This document shows, in pieces, positions 17,895-27,310 of a stretch of DNA of 64,000 nucleotides. The notes beneath the pieces were generated by a model. That model ran no database searches and was not told the DNA's origin. It saw nothing but the letters and a program-made list of their open reading frames with translations. The position numbers and the translations under genes were made by a program. Numbering within the stretch: position 1 is the first letter of the stretch; each line of letters opens with the position of its first letter. Origin of the DNA: Gammaproteobacteria bacterium (lineage in GTDB: Bacteria; Pseudomonadota; Gammaproteobacteria; JAPPPA01); contig JAUHZK010000011.1 in the NCBI GenBank assembly GCA_030425645.1, forward strand, positions 1 through 64,000. The letters run 5' to 3'.

Positions 17895-17943
17895 GCCGCA
17901 GGGTTAGACTCTCGGTCCGTCCTGAGCATCGCACAAGGTTCGC

Positions 17944-19299
17944 ATGGCAGCACAACAAACAAGTCAGCCTATCTGGGTTAAAGCACTCTGGCGTTTAGTG
18001 ACGATATTGGCGCTAGGGGCGCTAGTCGGGTCGGCGTTTGGGGGCTATGCCAACGGCCTAGTCGTTGTGATGGTGCCTTATGTTTGTTGGCACATGTATA
18101 ACCTGTATTTGATAGAGCGCTGGTTACGTAGCGGCAAAGTTTCTGACGTGCCGGACAGCTGGGGCATGTGGCGCGATATCTTTGACCGCATTTACACACT
18201 CCAAAATGCTGAGCGTAAGCGTCAGCGTGAACTGGGCCGCATGGTGCGCCGTTTCCGTAAAAGCTCATCAGCGCTGCCCGATGGCGTGCTGGTATTGGAT
18301 AGTAGCTTTCGTATCGAATGGGTTAATACCGCGGCGCGAAACCTGCTTGGGTTAAAAAAGAAAAAAGATATTGGTCAGCGCATTAGTAATTTGGTGCGCG
18401 ACCCTAAGTTTTCAGAGTATCTATTAGCCAAGGACTACAGCGGCTCCTGTGAAATCACGGTGTCGGATCGGCCCGGACTCGTGTTATCGCTGATGTTGGT
18501 GCCCTACGACAGCAATCAGTACCTGCTAATGGTGCGTGACGTGACGCGCTTACATCAACTAGAACAGATGCGGCGCGATTTTGTGGCGAATGCTTCCCAC
18601 GAATTGCGTACACCGCTAACCGTGTTGAGGGGCTATGTCGACGCGCTGGATGACGAAGTGGAAAGCTTGCCGCCTCACTGGCAAAAAGCTTGGCTTGCCG
18701 TCGGCAAACAAACCAGTCATATGCAACGGCTGGTGCGTGACTTGATGGTGACTTTGCGTTTGGAGGACAAGCCGTTATCGGCGGGTGATCAAATTATCGA
18801 TATGCAGCGACTCTGCGACGATGCCACCCAAGAGCTAAAAACTCTGGCAGGGCCAGATATAGAAATTACCATTAAGGCTGATGCACGCCTGATGCTACGT
18901 GGCGATATCATCGAGATTCAATCAATCGTCGGTAATTTGGTCGGTAACGCCATTAACTATATGCCACAGGACTACGGGCCGGGGCAGGGGACGGTGACAC
19001 TGAAATGGCAAGCCAATAGCAAAGGCGCGGCATTGATCGTAAGTGATAACGGTGCCGGCATTGCTAAGAAGCATCTTGCCCATATTACCGAGCGGTTTTA
19101 TCGGGTTGATAACCGTCCCGGGCGCATTCAACAGGGCACCGGCTTAGGCCTCACCATTGTTACTCAAGCGCTGAGCCGTCATGGTGGCAAGCTGTCAGTC
19201 AAGTCTAAAGTGGGCCAAGGTACGGTATTTAAGTGCCAGTTCCCCAAGGGCCGGGTGTTGACCGCAACCGATAATAATTTATTAAGAACAGGCAGCTAA
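17944..19299 (+). CDS. phoR: Phosphate regulon sensor histidine kinase PhoR
   Basis: This 451-residue inner-membrane kinase has two closely spaced N-terminal hydrophobic segments (about 11-50), a basic linker, a PAS domain (about 100-205) and the HisKA motif [16 protein letters not shown] with phosphorylated His219. An ATPase domain follows with N-box [12 protein letters not shown]1 DNGAGI and G2 GTGLGLTIV. There is no large periplasmic domain, as in other PhoR proteins, which sense phosphate through PstSCAB and PhoU. The TAA stop lies in the loop of a terminator hairpin. Confidence 0.96.
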   Translation: MAAQQTSQPIWVKALWRLVTILALGALVGSAFGGYANGLVVVMVPYVCWHMYNLYLIERWLRSGKVSDVPDSWGMWRDIFDRIYTLQNAERKRQRELGRMVRRFRKSSSALPDGVLVLDSSFRIEWVNTAARNLLGLKKKKDIGQRISNLVRDPKFSEYLLAKDYSGSCEITVSDRPGLVLSLMLVPYDSNQYLLMVRDVTRLHQLEQMRRDFVANASHELRTPLTVLRGYVDALDDEVESLPPHWQKAWLAVGKQTSHMQRLVRDLMVTLRLEDKPLSAGDQIIDMQRLCDDATQELKTLAGPDIEITIKADARLMLRGDIIEIQSIVGNLVGNAINYMPQDYGPGQGTVTLKWQANSKGAALIVSDNGAGIAKKHLAHITERFYRVDNRPGRIQQGTGLGLTIVTQALSRHGGKLSVKSKVGQGTVFKCQFPKGRVLTATDNNLLRTGS

Positions 19300-19312
19300 G
19301 GCTGCCTTTTTT
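19291..19312 (+). terminator. phoR terminator with the stop codon in its loop
   Basis: GGCAGC-TAAG-GCTGCC (19291-19306) is followed by six T residues. The loop contains the phoR TAA. It separates phoBR from the pstS Pho-box array, which begins 11 bases later. Confidence 0.85.
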
Positions 19313-19322
19313 GTGGCTGGCG

Positions 19323-19372
19323 CTGTCATATAACCGTAACAAACGCGTCATATTGTCGACATACGCCGTCAC
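19323..19372 (+). promoter_or_regulatory. Tandem Pho-box array upstream of pstS
   Basis: Four 7-mers lie in exact 11-bp phase: CTGTCAT (19323), CCGTAAC (19334), GCGTCAT (19345) and TCGACAT (19356). A fifth, CCGTCAC (19366), is one base out of phase. The first pair resembles the consensus best. The array ends about 70 bp before the pstS ATG and suggests binding of two or more PhoB dimers. Confidence 0.8.
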
Positions 19373-19445
19373 CAAAATGCGCTGCATGAAATTACTTATT
19401 GAAAATACTGCGTTTACTAATCTTGGACTTACTAGGAGTAACCCC

Positions 19446-20411
19446 ATGCAATTTGTTAAAGGTCTAATGGCTGGTGCTGCTTTCGTTGCAGCCGGTGCAG
19501 CAGTTGCTGCCCCGCAAGTAGACCCTGAGCTACCTACATACGAGCGCGCTAGCGGTGTCTCTGGCAACCTATCTTCTGTGGGTTCTGACACCTTGGCTAA
19601 CCTGATGACCCTATGGGCTGAGGAATACAAGCGTTTGTACCCCAATGTAAATATCCAAATTCAGGCAGCTGGTTCGTCTACTGCGCCGCCTGCATTAATG
19701 GAAGGTACTTCAAACTTGGGCCCAATGAGCCGCAAGATGAAGAACAAAGAAAATGCCGCGTTTGAGAAGAAGTTTGGTTACGACGCCACCCCGATTGCGG
19801 TTGCGATTGATGCCCTAGCGGTATTTGTACACAAAGATAACCCGATTGAAGGTTTGACCATTAAGCAGCTAGATGCGATTTTCTCTAGCACTCGTAAATG
19901 TGGTTACACGCAAGAAATCAACTCTTGGGGCGACACTGGCCTAACTGGCGCTTGGGAAGAGCGTAATGTTCAGCTTTACGGCCGTAACTCAGTATCGGGT
20001 ACCTACGGTTACTTCAAGAAGAAAGCCCTATGTAAAGGCGACTTCAAGAACAGCGTAAACGAGCAGCCTGGTTCGGCTTCAGTTGTACAGTCAATCACCG
20101 CTTCTTTGAACGGTATTGGTTACTCAGGTATTGGTTACAAAACCTCTGGTGTTAAGACCGTACCGCTAAGCAAGAAAGACGAAGGTCCTTTCATTGACGC
20201 GACTGCAGAAAACTCGGTAAACGGTTCTTACCCGCTAGCTCGCTTCCTTTGGGTTTATGTGAACAAGCACCCGAACAAGCCGCTTGACCCAATGTTGAAA
20301 GAATTCATTAAGATGGTTGTGGCCAAGCAAGGTCAGGAAGTAGTAGTTAAAGACGGCTACATTCCACTGCCAGCTAAAGTGGCTGCCCAGCAGCTAGCTA
20401 AGATTCAATAA
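19446..20411 (+). CDS. pstS: Phosphate ABC transporter substrate-binding protein PstS
   Basis: I start at 19446, preceded by TAGGAG and followed by a clear signal peptide ([21 protein letters not shown], cleavage near residue 22); a longer frame upstream would swallow the Pho boxes. The mature protein contains the phosphate-binding blocks SSVGSDTL and AAGSSTAPP, then [12 protein letters not shown]. It binds phosphate in the periplasm and hands it to PstCAB. At 321 residues it is of normal length. It shares a Pho-controlled transcript with the porin gene 33 bp downstream; the pstCAB unit has its own control region. Confidence 0.95.
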   Translation: MQFVKGLMAGAAFVAAGAAVAAPQVDPELPTYERASGVSGNLSSVGSDTLANLMTLWAEEYKRLYPNVNIQIQAAGSSTAPPALMEGTSNLGPMSRKMKNKENAAFEKKFGYDATPIAVAIDALAVFVHKDNPIEGLTIKQLDAIFSSTRKCGYTQEINSWGDTGLTGAWEERNVQLYGRNSVSGTYGYFKKKALCKGDFKNSVNEQPGSASVVQSITASLNGIGYSGIGYKTSGVKTVPLSKKDEGPFIDATAENSVNGSYPLARFLWVYVNKHPNKPLDPMLKEFIKMVVAKQGQEVVVKDGYIPLPAKVAAQQLAKIQ

Positions 20412-20444
20412 ATCTCTATACCCTATATAACGGAGTTTTAACTC

Positions 20445-21428
20445 ATGACAATGACTAAGCAAGCCCTGATTGCAGGTGCATTCCTAACTGCAGCCAGCGT
20501 AGCTGGTACCGCAACTGCTGGCGCCCCAGTAATTTACGGTAAAGCGAATGTTTCTTTGAACGCCAATAGCAACGATGTTGCTGGCCAAGAAGACAACTTC
20601 GTTGTAAACAGCAATGCTTCTCGCTTTGGCCTTAAAGGCCAACACAAGCTGGAAGGTGGTTTGACTGCTTTTTATAAAGCCGAATACCAAATTTCTATTG
20701 ATGGTGACGATGACGAGTTTAGTCAGCGCAACATCTACGCTGGTATTAAAGGCGGTTTCGGTTCTGTAAAAGTGGGTATGTTCGACACCCCAATGAAAAA
20801 AGCTCAGGGCAAGATCGACTTGTTCAACGATCTTTATCTTGGCGATATCAAGAACGTTGTAGATGCTGATTTCGACACCGAAGAGCGTGAAGCTAGCCAA
20901 ATTCAGTACAGCTCTCCAAAAATTGCTGACGCCGTAACCATTAACGTTGCTTTGCTTCCGGGCGAAGGCACTGGTTCTGACGACAGCGGTATTGCTGATG
21001 CAACTTCTGTGTCTGTTGTGTACAAGAAAGACGGTATCTTCGCGGCTATCGCTAACGATAACGAAGTAGAAGGCGTTGATCGCAAAGCAACTCGTTTCGT
21101 TGTTGAAGCTAAAGTAGGTGACGGCAAAGTTGGCGCGCTGTATCAAGTAAAAGATAACGCTGGTGCGGATTCTGACGCCTTCGTACTTAGCTACGCTCAC
21201 AAAGTAGGTAAAAACACTTACAAAGTGCAGTACGGCCAAGAGCAAGAAGACGTTGGTGACCTGAAGTCGACACTTCTTTCAGTAGGTGTTGATCACAAGT
21301 TGTCTAAGAAAGTTAAGGTATATGGCTACTACTCAACCCACGACAACGAAGATGGTGTTAACGACACTTCTGGCGTTGTGGACGACAAGCAGTCAACGCT
21401 AGCGCTAGGTATGGAACTTAAGTTCTAG
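20445..21428 (+). CDS. Outer-membrane porin, probably phosphate-starvation induced
   Basis: A 327-residue protein with a signal peptide (cleavage after about TATAG) and alternating beta-strand sequence throughout. It starts APVIYGKANVSLN and ends LALGMELKF, the terminal Phe recognised by the Bam machinery. Motifs SRFGLKGQHKLEGGLTAFY and RNIYAGIKGGFGSVKVGMFDTP are those of Gram-negative 16-strand trimeric porins. Its position directly after pstS, before a terminator, suggests it admits phosphate across the outer membrane in the role of PhoE/OprP; anion selectivity is inferred. Codon use is strongly biased, as expected for a highly expressed gene. Confidence 0.88.
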   Translation: MTMTKQALIAGAFLTAASVAGTATAGAPVIYGKANVSLNANSNDVAGQEDNFVVNSNASRFGLKGQHKLEGGLTAFYKAEYQISIDGDDDEFSQRNIYAGIKGGFGSVKVGMFDTPMKKAQGKIDLFNDLYLGDIKNVVDADFDTEEREASQIQYSSPKIADAVTINVALLPGEGTGSDDSGIADATSVSVVYKKDGIFAAIANDNEVEGVDRKATRFVVEAKVGDGKVGALYQVKDNAGADSDAFVLSYAHKVGKNTYKVQYGQEQEDVGDLKSTLLSVGVDHKLSKKVKVYGYYSTHDNEDGVNDTSGVVDDKQSTLALGMELKF

Positions 21429-21453
21429 TCGGAACCTAACAAACTAGCGACAG

Positions 21454-21488
21454 AAAAAGCCTCAATCTTCGGATTGGGGCTTTTTTTT
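21454..21488 (+). terminator. Terminator after the porin gene
   Basis: A 9-bp stem, GCCTCAATC with GATTGGGGC (21459-21467 and 21472-21480, one G-U), has a TTCG tetraloop and is followed by eight T residues. It ends the pstS-porin transcript. Confidence 0.92.
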
Positions 21489-21491
21489 GCT

Positions 21492-21520
21492 TGGTCATCT
21501 AGTTGTAATATTTCTGCCAT
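21492..21520 (+). promoter_or_regulatory. Degenerate Pho-box array upstream of pstC
   Basis: Three 7-mers with exact 11-bp spacing are visible: TGGTCAT (21492), TTGTAAT (21503) and CTGCCAT (21514). Each differs from CTGTCAT at one or two positions. They fall between the porin terminator and the pstC start. Confidence 0.55.
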
Positions 21521-21585
21521 ACACTCACGCCAACTGATAGCACTGCGTTATGGTGCTTGGCATCTCTTACCAGAAGGAAGTGTTC

Positions 21586-23844
21586 GTGTCTGAACCTCGC
21601 ATGGACTCCTCGGCCGGTTACAACACCTCGGCCGCAAAAGCACGCCAGAAATGGCGGCTGCTTCAAGACAAAGTAGCCACCTCGTTGGTCACGGTAGGCG
21701 GACTGTCCGTGATCGGGGCCGTACTACTGATCATGTTTTATTTGTTCTATGTAGTGGCGCCGTTATTTGCACCGGCCAGCATGGAAGAGGTGGGTGAGTA
21801 CCCAGTACCGGCGATTGAGGCCGGCGAAACACTGCATATTTCTTTAGAAGAAAAGCTGGCGATGGGTACGCGTATTACCGATCAAGGCCAGATTATTTAC
21901 TTTGATGCTAAGACCGGTGAGGTCAACCAGCGAACCGCTCTAACGGGTGGCGAAGCCACAGCTTGGTTCCCCGTTAGCGAATACACCAATACCCATGCTT
22001 TTGGGTTTGATAACGGCACTGCCCAGCTGGTAACCCTGGCTTATAAAACCAGCTATATCGACGGTGTACGCCAGCTGGCGCCTAAGATCGAATACCCGCT
22101 GGGTGAAGATGCCCTAGAAATTGACGAGGACGGTGGTCAAATTAGCGGCATTGCCGCCGCCGTTGAGGAAGATGAAGCGACCCTAGTGGGTGTTGTCGAT
22201 GGCGATATTGTGTTGGCCTACTACACCCTAGAAGAAAGCTTTATGACCGAAGGCTTAGAAGCGGAGCTGGATGATAGCTCTCGTTTTACGCCGTCAGTGT
22301 CGCCAGATTATTTATTGATTGACCCAGTAGGTGAGTGGCTATACGTTGCTGACAAAAGCGGTCAAGTGGAAGTCTTCCGCCTGTACGGCGCTGAAGCACA
22401 GTTAAACGAACTCACCCAACTCACTACCAATGGTGAGGCGCTAACGGATTTGCGCTTCCTGCGTGGTGGTATTTCTTTACTAGCAGCTACAGCTAATGGT
22501 GAGATTCACCAGTGGTTCCCTGTGCGCGACCAACAAAACGATTACAAACTGGCTTTAGTGCGTAGTTTTGAAGCGGAAGCTGGTGTTGCTATTACCGCGC
22601 TAACCACCGAGCACCGCCGTAAGGGTTTTGCCACGATCGATACTGATGGCTCGCTGGGCGTGTTCTACACCACCTCTCAGCGTACCTTGATGCAAGAGAA
22701 AATCGCTGAGGACCTAGTTAACTTCAATATCGGCCCACGTTCTGACGCGGTGTTGGCTGAAACTAACGACGGCAAGTTGAAGTTAATTAAGCTCGACAAC
22801 GAGCACCCGGAGATTTCGATTTCATCAATCTGGGGCAAGGTTTGGTACGAAAGCTACCCTGAACCAGCGCATATTTGGCAGTCATCAGCGGCGAATGACG
22901 ACTTTGAGCCGAAATTCTCATTGACACCTCTGGCCTTCGGTACCTTGAAAGCGGCGTTCTACGCCATGTTGCTAGCATTGCCGCTAGCCGTAGCAGGTGC
23001 CGTTTACACCGCTTACTTTATGGCGCCGAGCATGCGCAAAGTTGTGAAGCCGGTGATTGAAATTATGGAAGCGCTGCCAACCGTTATTTTGGGCTTCCTC
23101 GCCGGTCTTTGGTTAGCACCGTTAATGGAGGATCAGCTGTTAGCGGCCTTCCTCGTGGTGCCGATGGTGCTGCTGTCGATTTTGATATTTGGCTTTGTTT
23201 GGGAACGTGCCCCAGAAAAAGTCCGTTTGGCTATCCCAGAGGGCTGGCAGCCAGCCTTATTAATGCCGATTATCGTGATCGCAGGCTGGGCAGCTTTTGC
23301 TTTAGATAATCCGCTAGAGAATGCTTTCTTTGCCGGTAATACCGCACAGTGGCTAACGAACGTAGCCGGTATTGACTACGACCAGCGTAACGCCTTGGTA
23401 GTGGGTTTTGCGATGGGCTTTGCGGTGATTCCAACGATCTTCTCGATTACCGAAGATGCGGTCTTTGGGGTACCGAAGCATCTGTCGAATGGCTCTCTGG
23501 CTTTAGGCGCAACTCCGTGGCAGACCTTGGTTCGCGTAGTGCTGCCAACTGCTTCACCGGGTATGTTTTCAGCGGTAATGATTGGTACCGGCCGCGCCGT
23601 TGGTGAAACCATGATCGTGTTGATGGCGACTGGTAATACGCCGGTGATGGACTTCAATATTTTCGAAGGTATGCGTACCTTGTCAGCCAATATTGCGGTG
23701 GAAATGCCAGAGTCCGAAGTCGGCTCCTCGCATTACCGTATTCTGTTCTTGGCCGGTTTAGTGCTGTTTATTTTCACCTTTATGTTTAACACCATAGCCG
23801 AGCTTGTGCGTCAGCGACTGCGCGCCAAGTATTCGTCGCTTTAA
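21586..23844 (+). CDS. pstC: Phosphate ABC transporter permease PstC with large extracytoplasmic insert
   Basis: I prefer the GTG at 21586, which has AAGGAAG five bases upstream, over an ATG at 21550 with no such site; the protein is then 752 residues. After the first membrane helix (about 35-60) comes an insert of some 390 residues. It is rich in short beta motifs such as LLIDPVGEWLYVADKSGQV and DGSLGVFYTTSQR, resembling a beta-propeller. The permease domain proper starts near LTPLAFGTLKAAFYAML and has the ABC-coupling loop LALGATPWQTLVRVVLPTA. E. coli PstC has 319 residues. It forms the channel with PstA. Confidence 0.92.
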   Translation: MSEPRMDSSAGYNTSAAKARQKWRLLQDKVATSLVTVGGLSVIGAVLLIMFYLFYVVAPLFAPASMEEVGEYPVPAIEAGETLHISLEEKLAMGTRITDQGQIIYFDAKTGEVNQRTALTGGEATAWFPVSEYTNTHAFGFDNGTAQLVTLAYKTSYIDGVRQLAPKIEYPLGEDALEIDEDGGQISGIAAAVEEDEATLVGVVDGDIVLAYYTLEESFMTEGLEAELDDSSRFTPSVSPDYLLIDPVGEWLYVADKSGQVEVFRLYGAEAQLNELTQLTTNGEALTDLRFLRGGISLLAATANGEIHQWFPVRDQQNDYKLALVRSFEAEAGVAITALTTEHRRKGFATIDTDGSLGVFYTTSQRTLMQEKIAEDLVNFNIGPRSDAVLAETNDGKLKLIKLDNEHPEISISSIWGKVWYESYPEPAHIWQSSAANDDFEPKFSLTPLAFGTLKAAFYAMLLALPLAVAGAVYTAYFMAPSMRKVVKPVIEIMEALPTVILGFLAGLWLAPLMEDQLLAAFLVVPMVLLSILIFGFVWERAPEKVRLAIPEGWQPALLMPIIVIAGWAAFALDNPLENAFFAGNTAQWLTNVAGIDYDQRNALVVGFAMGFAVIPTIFSITEDAVFGVPKHLSNGSLALGATPWQTLVRVVLPTASPGMFSAVMIGTGRAVGETMIVLMATGNTPVMDFNIFEGMRTLSANIAVEMPESEVGSSHYRILFLAGLVLFIFTFMFNTIAELVRQRLRAKYSSL

Positions 23845-23863
23845 GCCGGAGAAGGATTAAAAG

Positions 23864-25552
23864 ATGTCACAGAAGCCATCAGTAAAAACCTGGTTTGAAA
23901 GCGGCTCTCCTTGGGTCTGGCTAAACGCCGGTGGTGTTGCCATTAGCGTAGTCTTGGTTGTCGGCCTGATTGGCCTGATTGCAGCGCGTGGCCTCGGCCA
24001 CTTTTGGCCAGCGCCAGTATTTGAAGCGAGCTTTGTAAACCAACAAGGCCAGCAAGAGACCTTGATTGGCGAGATTCGCGGTTCTGAAGAAATTAAAGCG
24101 CAACGCCTACGTGAAGCGGGTTTTAACCTGCCCGCCGACGGCCCTGAGACCTATACCCGCCACCAAGTGAAAACTGGTAACCGTGATTTGGTTGGTTTGG
24201 ATTTCCGCTTTGCTTTGGAAAAAGAGATTGCCGGTCGTTATTACCCCGAGGATATCGTGGTATTGGAGCGTACCGAATGGGGTAGCTTTTACGGCTATTT
24301 GGTCGAGGTTCGCGAAAATGGCACCGTGGTGGCCGGCGCAGATGATCCTAACCGTTTTCAGGTAATGCAAGAGCGGCTTGAGCGGGTGCTTGAGTTGCGT
24401 GAGCAGAGCAAACATATCGAGAAGGTCGATATTGGTGCGGTCAACCATGGCCTAGAGCGCATTCGCTTAAAAACTCGCGGCTTAGAGTTAGACGGTAAAA
24501 CCCCAGAAAATGCGCCTCAGGCTTTTGCACGGTTGGCTGAGCAACGTGCCGAGCTGGACGCAGACTACAAGGTTCTTGAAGAAGAGTTGGTCAAGCTCTA
24601 TCACCAGCTTAATCGTGACTCGGTGTTAATGCGGGCAATGGATGGCCGTGAGGTTGAGATTGAGTTGTCGAAAGCGGTATTCGCGTTCCAACCCAATGCC
24701 TATAGCCTGCTTGGCAAAATTGGCCACTACTTCGAAAAGATGTGGGAGTTTGTGGCAGACGAGCCGCGTGAAGCGAATACCGAAGGCGGTATTTTCCCAG
24801 CCATCTTCGGCACCATCATGATGGTGCTAGTGATGACAGTGCTGGTAACGCCATTTGGTGTGGTAGCGGCGTTGTACCTGCGTGAATATGCCTCGCAAGG
24901 CACCATTACCCGCTTGATCCGCGTGGCGGTGAATAACCTTGCTGGTGTGCCATCGATTGTTTATGGCGTATTCGGCCTTGGCTTCTTTGTTTATTTCCTC
25001 GGTGGCAGCATTGATGCGCTGTTCTACCCAGAGGCGGCGCCGTCGCCGGTGTTTGGTACGCCGGGTTTGATGTGGGCCTCTTTAACGCTGGCACTACTGA
25101 CGCTGCCGGTAGTGATTGTGTCTACCGAAGAAGGCTTAGCACGTATTCCGAGTGCAGTACGTGAAGGCTCATTAGCTCTAGGTGCGACCCGTATTGAAAC
25201 CCTGATGCGGGTAGTGATTCCAATGGCGAGCCCAGGCATTATGACCGGTCTTATTTTGGCGGTAGCACGGGCAGCTGGTGAGGTAGCCCCATTAATGCTG
25301 GTAGGTGTAGTGAAACTGGCGCCGAGCTTGCCATTAGACGGCAACTTCCCGTTCTTACACCTAGATCGCAAGTTTATGCACCTTGGCTTCCATATTTACG
25401 ACGTTGGCTTCCAAAGCCCTAACGTGGAAGCGGCAAGACCGTTGGTTTACGCCACCGCGTTCTTGTTAGTGTTACTGATTATTGGCTTGAACTTGGCCGC
25501 CGTTAGTATTCGTAACCGTTTGCGCGAAAAGTATCGCGCAATGGAAAACTAG
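23864..25552 (+). CDS. pstA: Phosphate ABC transporter permease PstA with N-terminal extension
   Basis: A 562-residue inner-membrane protein, nearly twice the E. coli length (296). An initial helix (about 15-40) is followed by roughly 260 extracytoplasmic residues that include a predicted coiled coil (LERVLELREQSKHIEKVD; RLAEQRAELDADYKVLEEEL). The permease domain from about 305 shows IFPAIFGTIMMVLVMTVLV and the coupling loop SLALGATRIETLMRVVIP. It lies 19 bp after pstC. The extension parallels that of PstC and the two may interact outside the membrane; this is inference. Confidence 0.93.
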   Translation: MSQKPSVKTWFESGSPWVWLNAGGVAISVVLVVGLIGLIAARGLGHFWPAPVFEASFVNQQGQQETLIGEIRGSEEIKAQRLREAGFNLPADGPETYTRHQVKTGNRDLVGLDFRFALEKEIAGRYYPEDIVVLERTEWGSFYGYLVEVRENGTVVAGADDPNRFQVMQERLERVLELREQSKHIEKVDIGAVNHGLERIRLKTRGLELDGKTPENAPQAFARLAEQRAELDADYKVLEEELVKLYHQLNRDSVLMRAMDGREVEIELSKAVFAFQPNAYSLLGKIGHYFEKMWEFVADEPREANTEGGIFPAIFGTIMMVLVMTVLVTPFGVVAALYLREYASQGTITRLIRVAVNNLAGVPSIVYGVFGLGFFVYFLGGSIDALFYPEAAPSPVFGTPGLMWASLTLALLTLPVVIVSTEEGLARIPSAVREGSLALGATRIETLMRVVIPMASPGIMTGLILAVARAAGEVAPLMLVGVVKLAPSLPLDGNFPFLHLDRKFMHLGFHIYDVGFQSPNVEAARPLVYATAFLLVLLIIGLNLAAVSIRNRLREKYRAMEN

Positions 25553-25611
25553 GCCTAAAGGCCAACTAGAAAGAATTATTTTTTAGCCCACACGACCAAA
25601 AGAGAAAGCGA

Positions 25612-26427
25612 ATGAGCGAAGTGGACTTTGATGTTTTAGAGCGCAACGTACAGCGCAACAAGATTTCTGAAGAAGAAATTGCCATGCAAGTGCGTGATTT
25701 CCGCCTGTTTTACGGCGAGAAAGAAGCACTTAAGGGTATTAATCTGGATATCCCTAAAAACAAGGTAACGGCCTTTATTGGACCGTCTGGTTGCGGTAAA
25801 TCTACCTTGCTGCGTTGCTTTAACCGCATGAACGACCTGGTTGATAGCGTCAGCATTAAGGGCGAGATGACTCTTTATGGTGAAGACATCTATCGCAAGG
25901 GCCTAGATGTGGTGGATCTGCGCCGTCGCGTGGGCATGGTATTTCAGAAACCAAACCCGTTTCCAAAAAGCATTTACGAAAATGTGGCTTACGGCCTGCG
26001 TATTCAGGGCATGAATAACCGCCGCAAGTTGGATGAGATTGTTGAGCGTTCACTTAAGCGCGCCGCACTTTGGGACGAAGTGAAAGATCGCTTGGATGAC
26101 AACGCTTTCGGTTTGTCAGGTGGTCAGCAGCAACGTTTGGTGATTGCGCGTGCGGTAGCAGTAGAGCCTGAAGTGCTGCTATTGGATGAGCCTTGCTCGG
26201 CACTGGATCCGATCTCGACTTTAAAAATTGAAGAGTTGATTCACGAGCTACGTGAGGATTTCACTATCGTGATCGTGACGCACAATATGCAGCAGGCTGC
26301 TCGTGTCTCTGACTACACCGCCTTTATGTACTTGGGCGATTTGATCGAGTTTGATGACACCGACACCTTGTTCACCAAGCCAAGCAATAAACAAACAGAA
26401 GACTACATCACTGGCCGCTTCGGCTAA
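25612..26427 (+). CDS. pstB: Phosphate ABC transporter ATPase PstB
   Basis: A 271-residue ABC ATPase that powers PstCA. Walker A is [11 protein letters not shown], the signature [14 protein letters not shown], Walker [14 protein letters not shown], with the switch His in [15 protein letters not shown]. About 25 residues precede the usual PstB start ([19 protein letters not shown]). It is 59 bp after pstA and 21 bp before phoU, in one operon. Confidence 0.97.
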   Translation: MSEVDFDVLERNVQRNKISEEEIAMQVRDFRLFYGEKEALKGINLDIPKNKVTAFIGPSGCGKSTLLRCFNRMNDLVDSVSIKGEMTLYGEDIYRKGLDVVDLRRRVGMVFQKPNPFPKSIYENVAYGLRIQGMNNRRKLDEIVERSLKRAALWDEVKDRLDDNAFGLSGGQQQRLVIARAVAVEPEVLLLDEPCSALDPISTLKIEELIHELREDFTIVIVTHNMQQAARVSDYTAFMYLGDLIEFDDTDTLFTKPSNKQTEDYITGRFG

Positions 26428-26448
26428 TAGGGATTAGGAGACAAGAAC

Positions 26449-27168
26449 ATGGCCATGGATAAAAAACATTTAAGCGAACATATTTCCAGCCAATTTAACG
26501 ACGAGATCGAAAGTATTCGTGAACGCGTATTGGCAATGGGTGGTTTGGTTGAAGAGCAACTCGCTAATGCAGTAACGGCGCTGGTTGATAGCAAGGGTGA
26601 ACTAGGGCAAGAGGTTGCTAAAGCCGATTACCGGGTTAACGCTGCTGAAGTCAGCATTGACGAAGAATGTAATTTAATTTTGGCACGGCGCCAGCCAGCT
26701 GCTACTGATTTACGTTTGATCGTAGCGATTATTAAAACTATTACCGACCTTGAGCGTATCGGTGATGAAGCCAAAAAGATTGCCAAAATGGCGGTTAAAC
26801 TTTCAGAGCAAGACCGTCCGGCAACCGGCTACCGTGAGGTAGCGCATTTGGGCGAGGCCGTTTCTCGTAGTCTTAACGGCGCGCTAGACGCTTTCGCGCG
26901 GATGGATGCTAAAGCAGCGGTAGAAGTTGTGCAGCGAGATATGGAAATTGACCGCGAATACGAAGCGGTTATGCGCCAGTGCATCACTTTTATGATGGAA
27001 GACCCGCGCACCATTAAACGCGTTATGGATCTAGTCTGGGCAGTTCGTTCGATGGAAAGGGTTGGCGACCACGCGGCCAACTTAGCTGAGTACGTGATTT
27101 ACCTAGTTGAGGGTAAAGATGTACGTCATATTAAAGCTGAGGAACTTTCTGACAAACTGTTTGACTAA
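26449..27168 (+). CDS. phoU: Phosphate signalling regulator PhoU
   Basis: A 239-residue all-helical protein made of two repeated three-helix bundles. The metal-binding motif occurs as ERIGDEAKKIAK and ERVGDHAANLAEYVIYL, the E/DxxxD pattern of PhoU. It links the Pst transporter to PhoR and holds the kinase in phosphatase mode when phosphate is plentiful. It is the last gene of the pst operon and is followed by a strong terminator. Confidence 0.97.
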   Translation: MAMDKKHLSEHISSQFNDEIESIRERVLAMGGLVEEQLANAVTALVDSKGELGQEVAKADYRVNAAEVSIDEECNLILARRQPAATDLRLIVAIIKTITDLERIGDEAKKIAKMAVKLSEQDRPATGYREVAHLGEAVSRSLNGALDAFARMDAKAAVEVVQRDMEIDREYEAVMRQCITFMMEDPRTIKRVMDLVWAVRSMERVGDHAANLAEYVIYLVEGKDVRHIKAEELSDKLFD

Positions 27169-27215
27169 CCTTACGAGCTTGCTTAAAGCGAGCTTCTCCT
27201 AAGGTATAGAGCATT

Positions 27216-27246
27216 CAGGGCGAGATTTATTCTCGCCCTTTTTTTT
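27216..27246 (+). terminator. Terminator after phoU
   Basis: GGGCGAGA and TCTCGCCC (27218-27225, 27231-27238) form a perfect 8-bp stem with a five-base loop, followed by eight T residues. Confidence 0.95.
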
Positions 27247-27247
27247 G

Positions 27248-27287
27248 CCGTCATTAAAGCGTCATCTGCGCGCCACTAGACTGCAAT
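27248..27287 (+). promoter_or_regulatory. Pho-box array upstream of the glycerophosphodiester phosphodiesterase
   Basis: Four 7-mers stand in exact 11-bp phase: CCGTCAT (27248), GCGTCAT (27259), GCGCCAC (27270) and CTGCAAT (27281). The first two are close to the consensus CTGTCAT. The array begins two bases after the phoU terminator T-run and ends 23 bp before the likely ATG. Confidence 0.75.
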
Positions 27288-27310
27288 ATCGCCTACTTAC
27301 GATAGGCGCT

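Noticed and set aside
20484-21245. 253-codon frame antisense to the porin
   Set aside because: The porin has signal peptide, strands and terminal Phe; its biased codons leave the opposite strand open by chance.
27245-27310. Upstream extension of the phosphodiesterase
   Set aside because: It would start inside the phoU terminator T-run and translate the Pho boxes; the ATG at 27311 suits the family.
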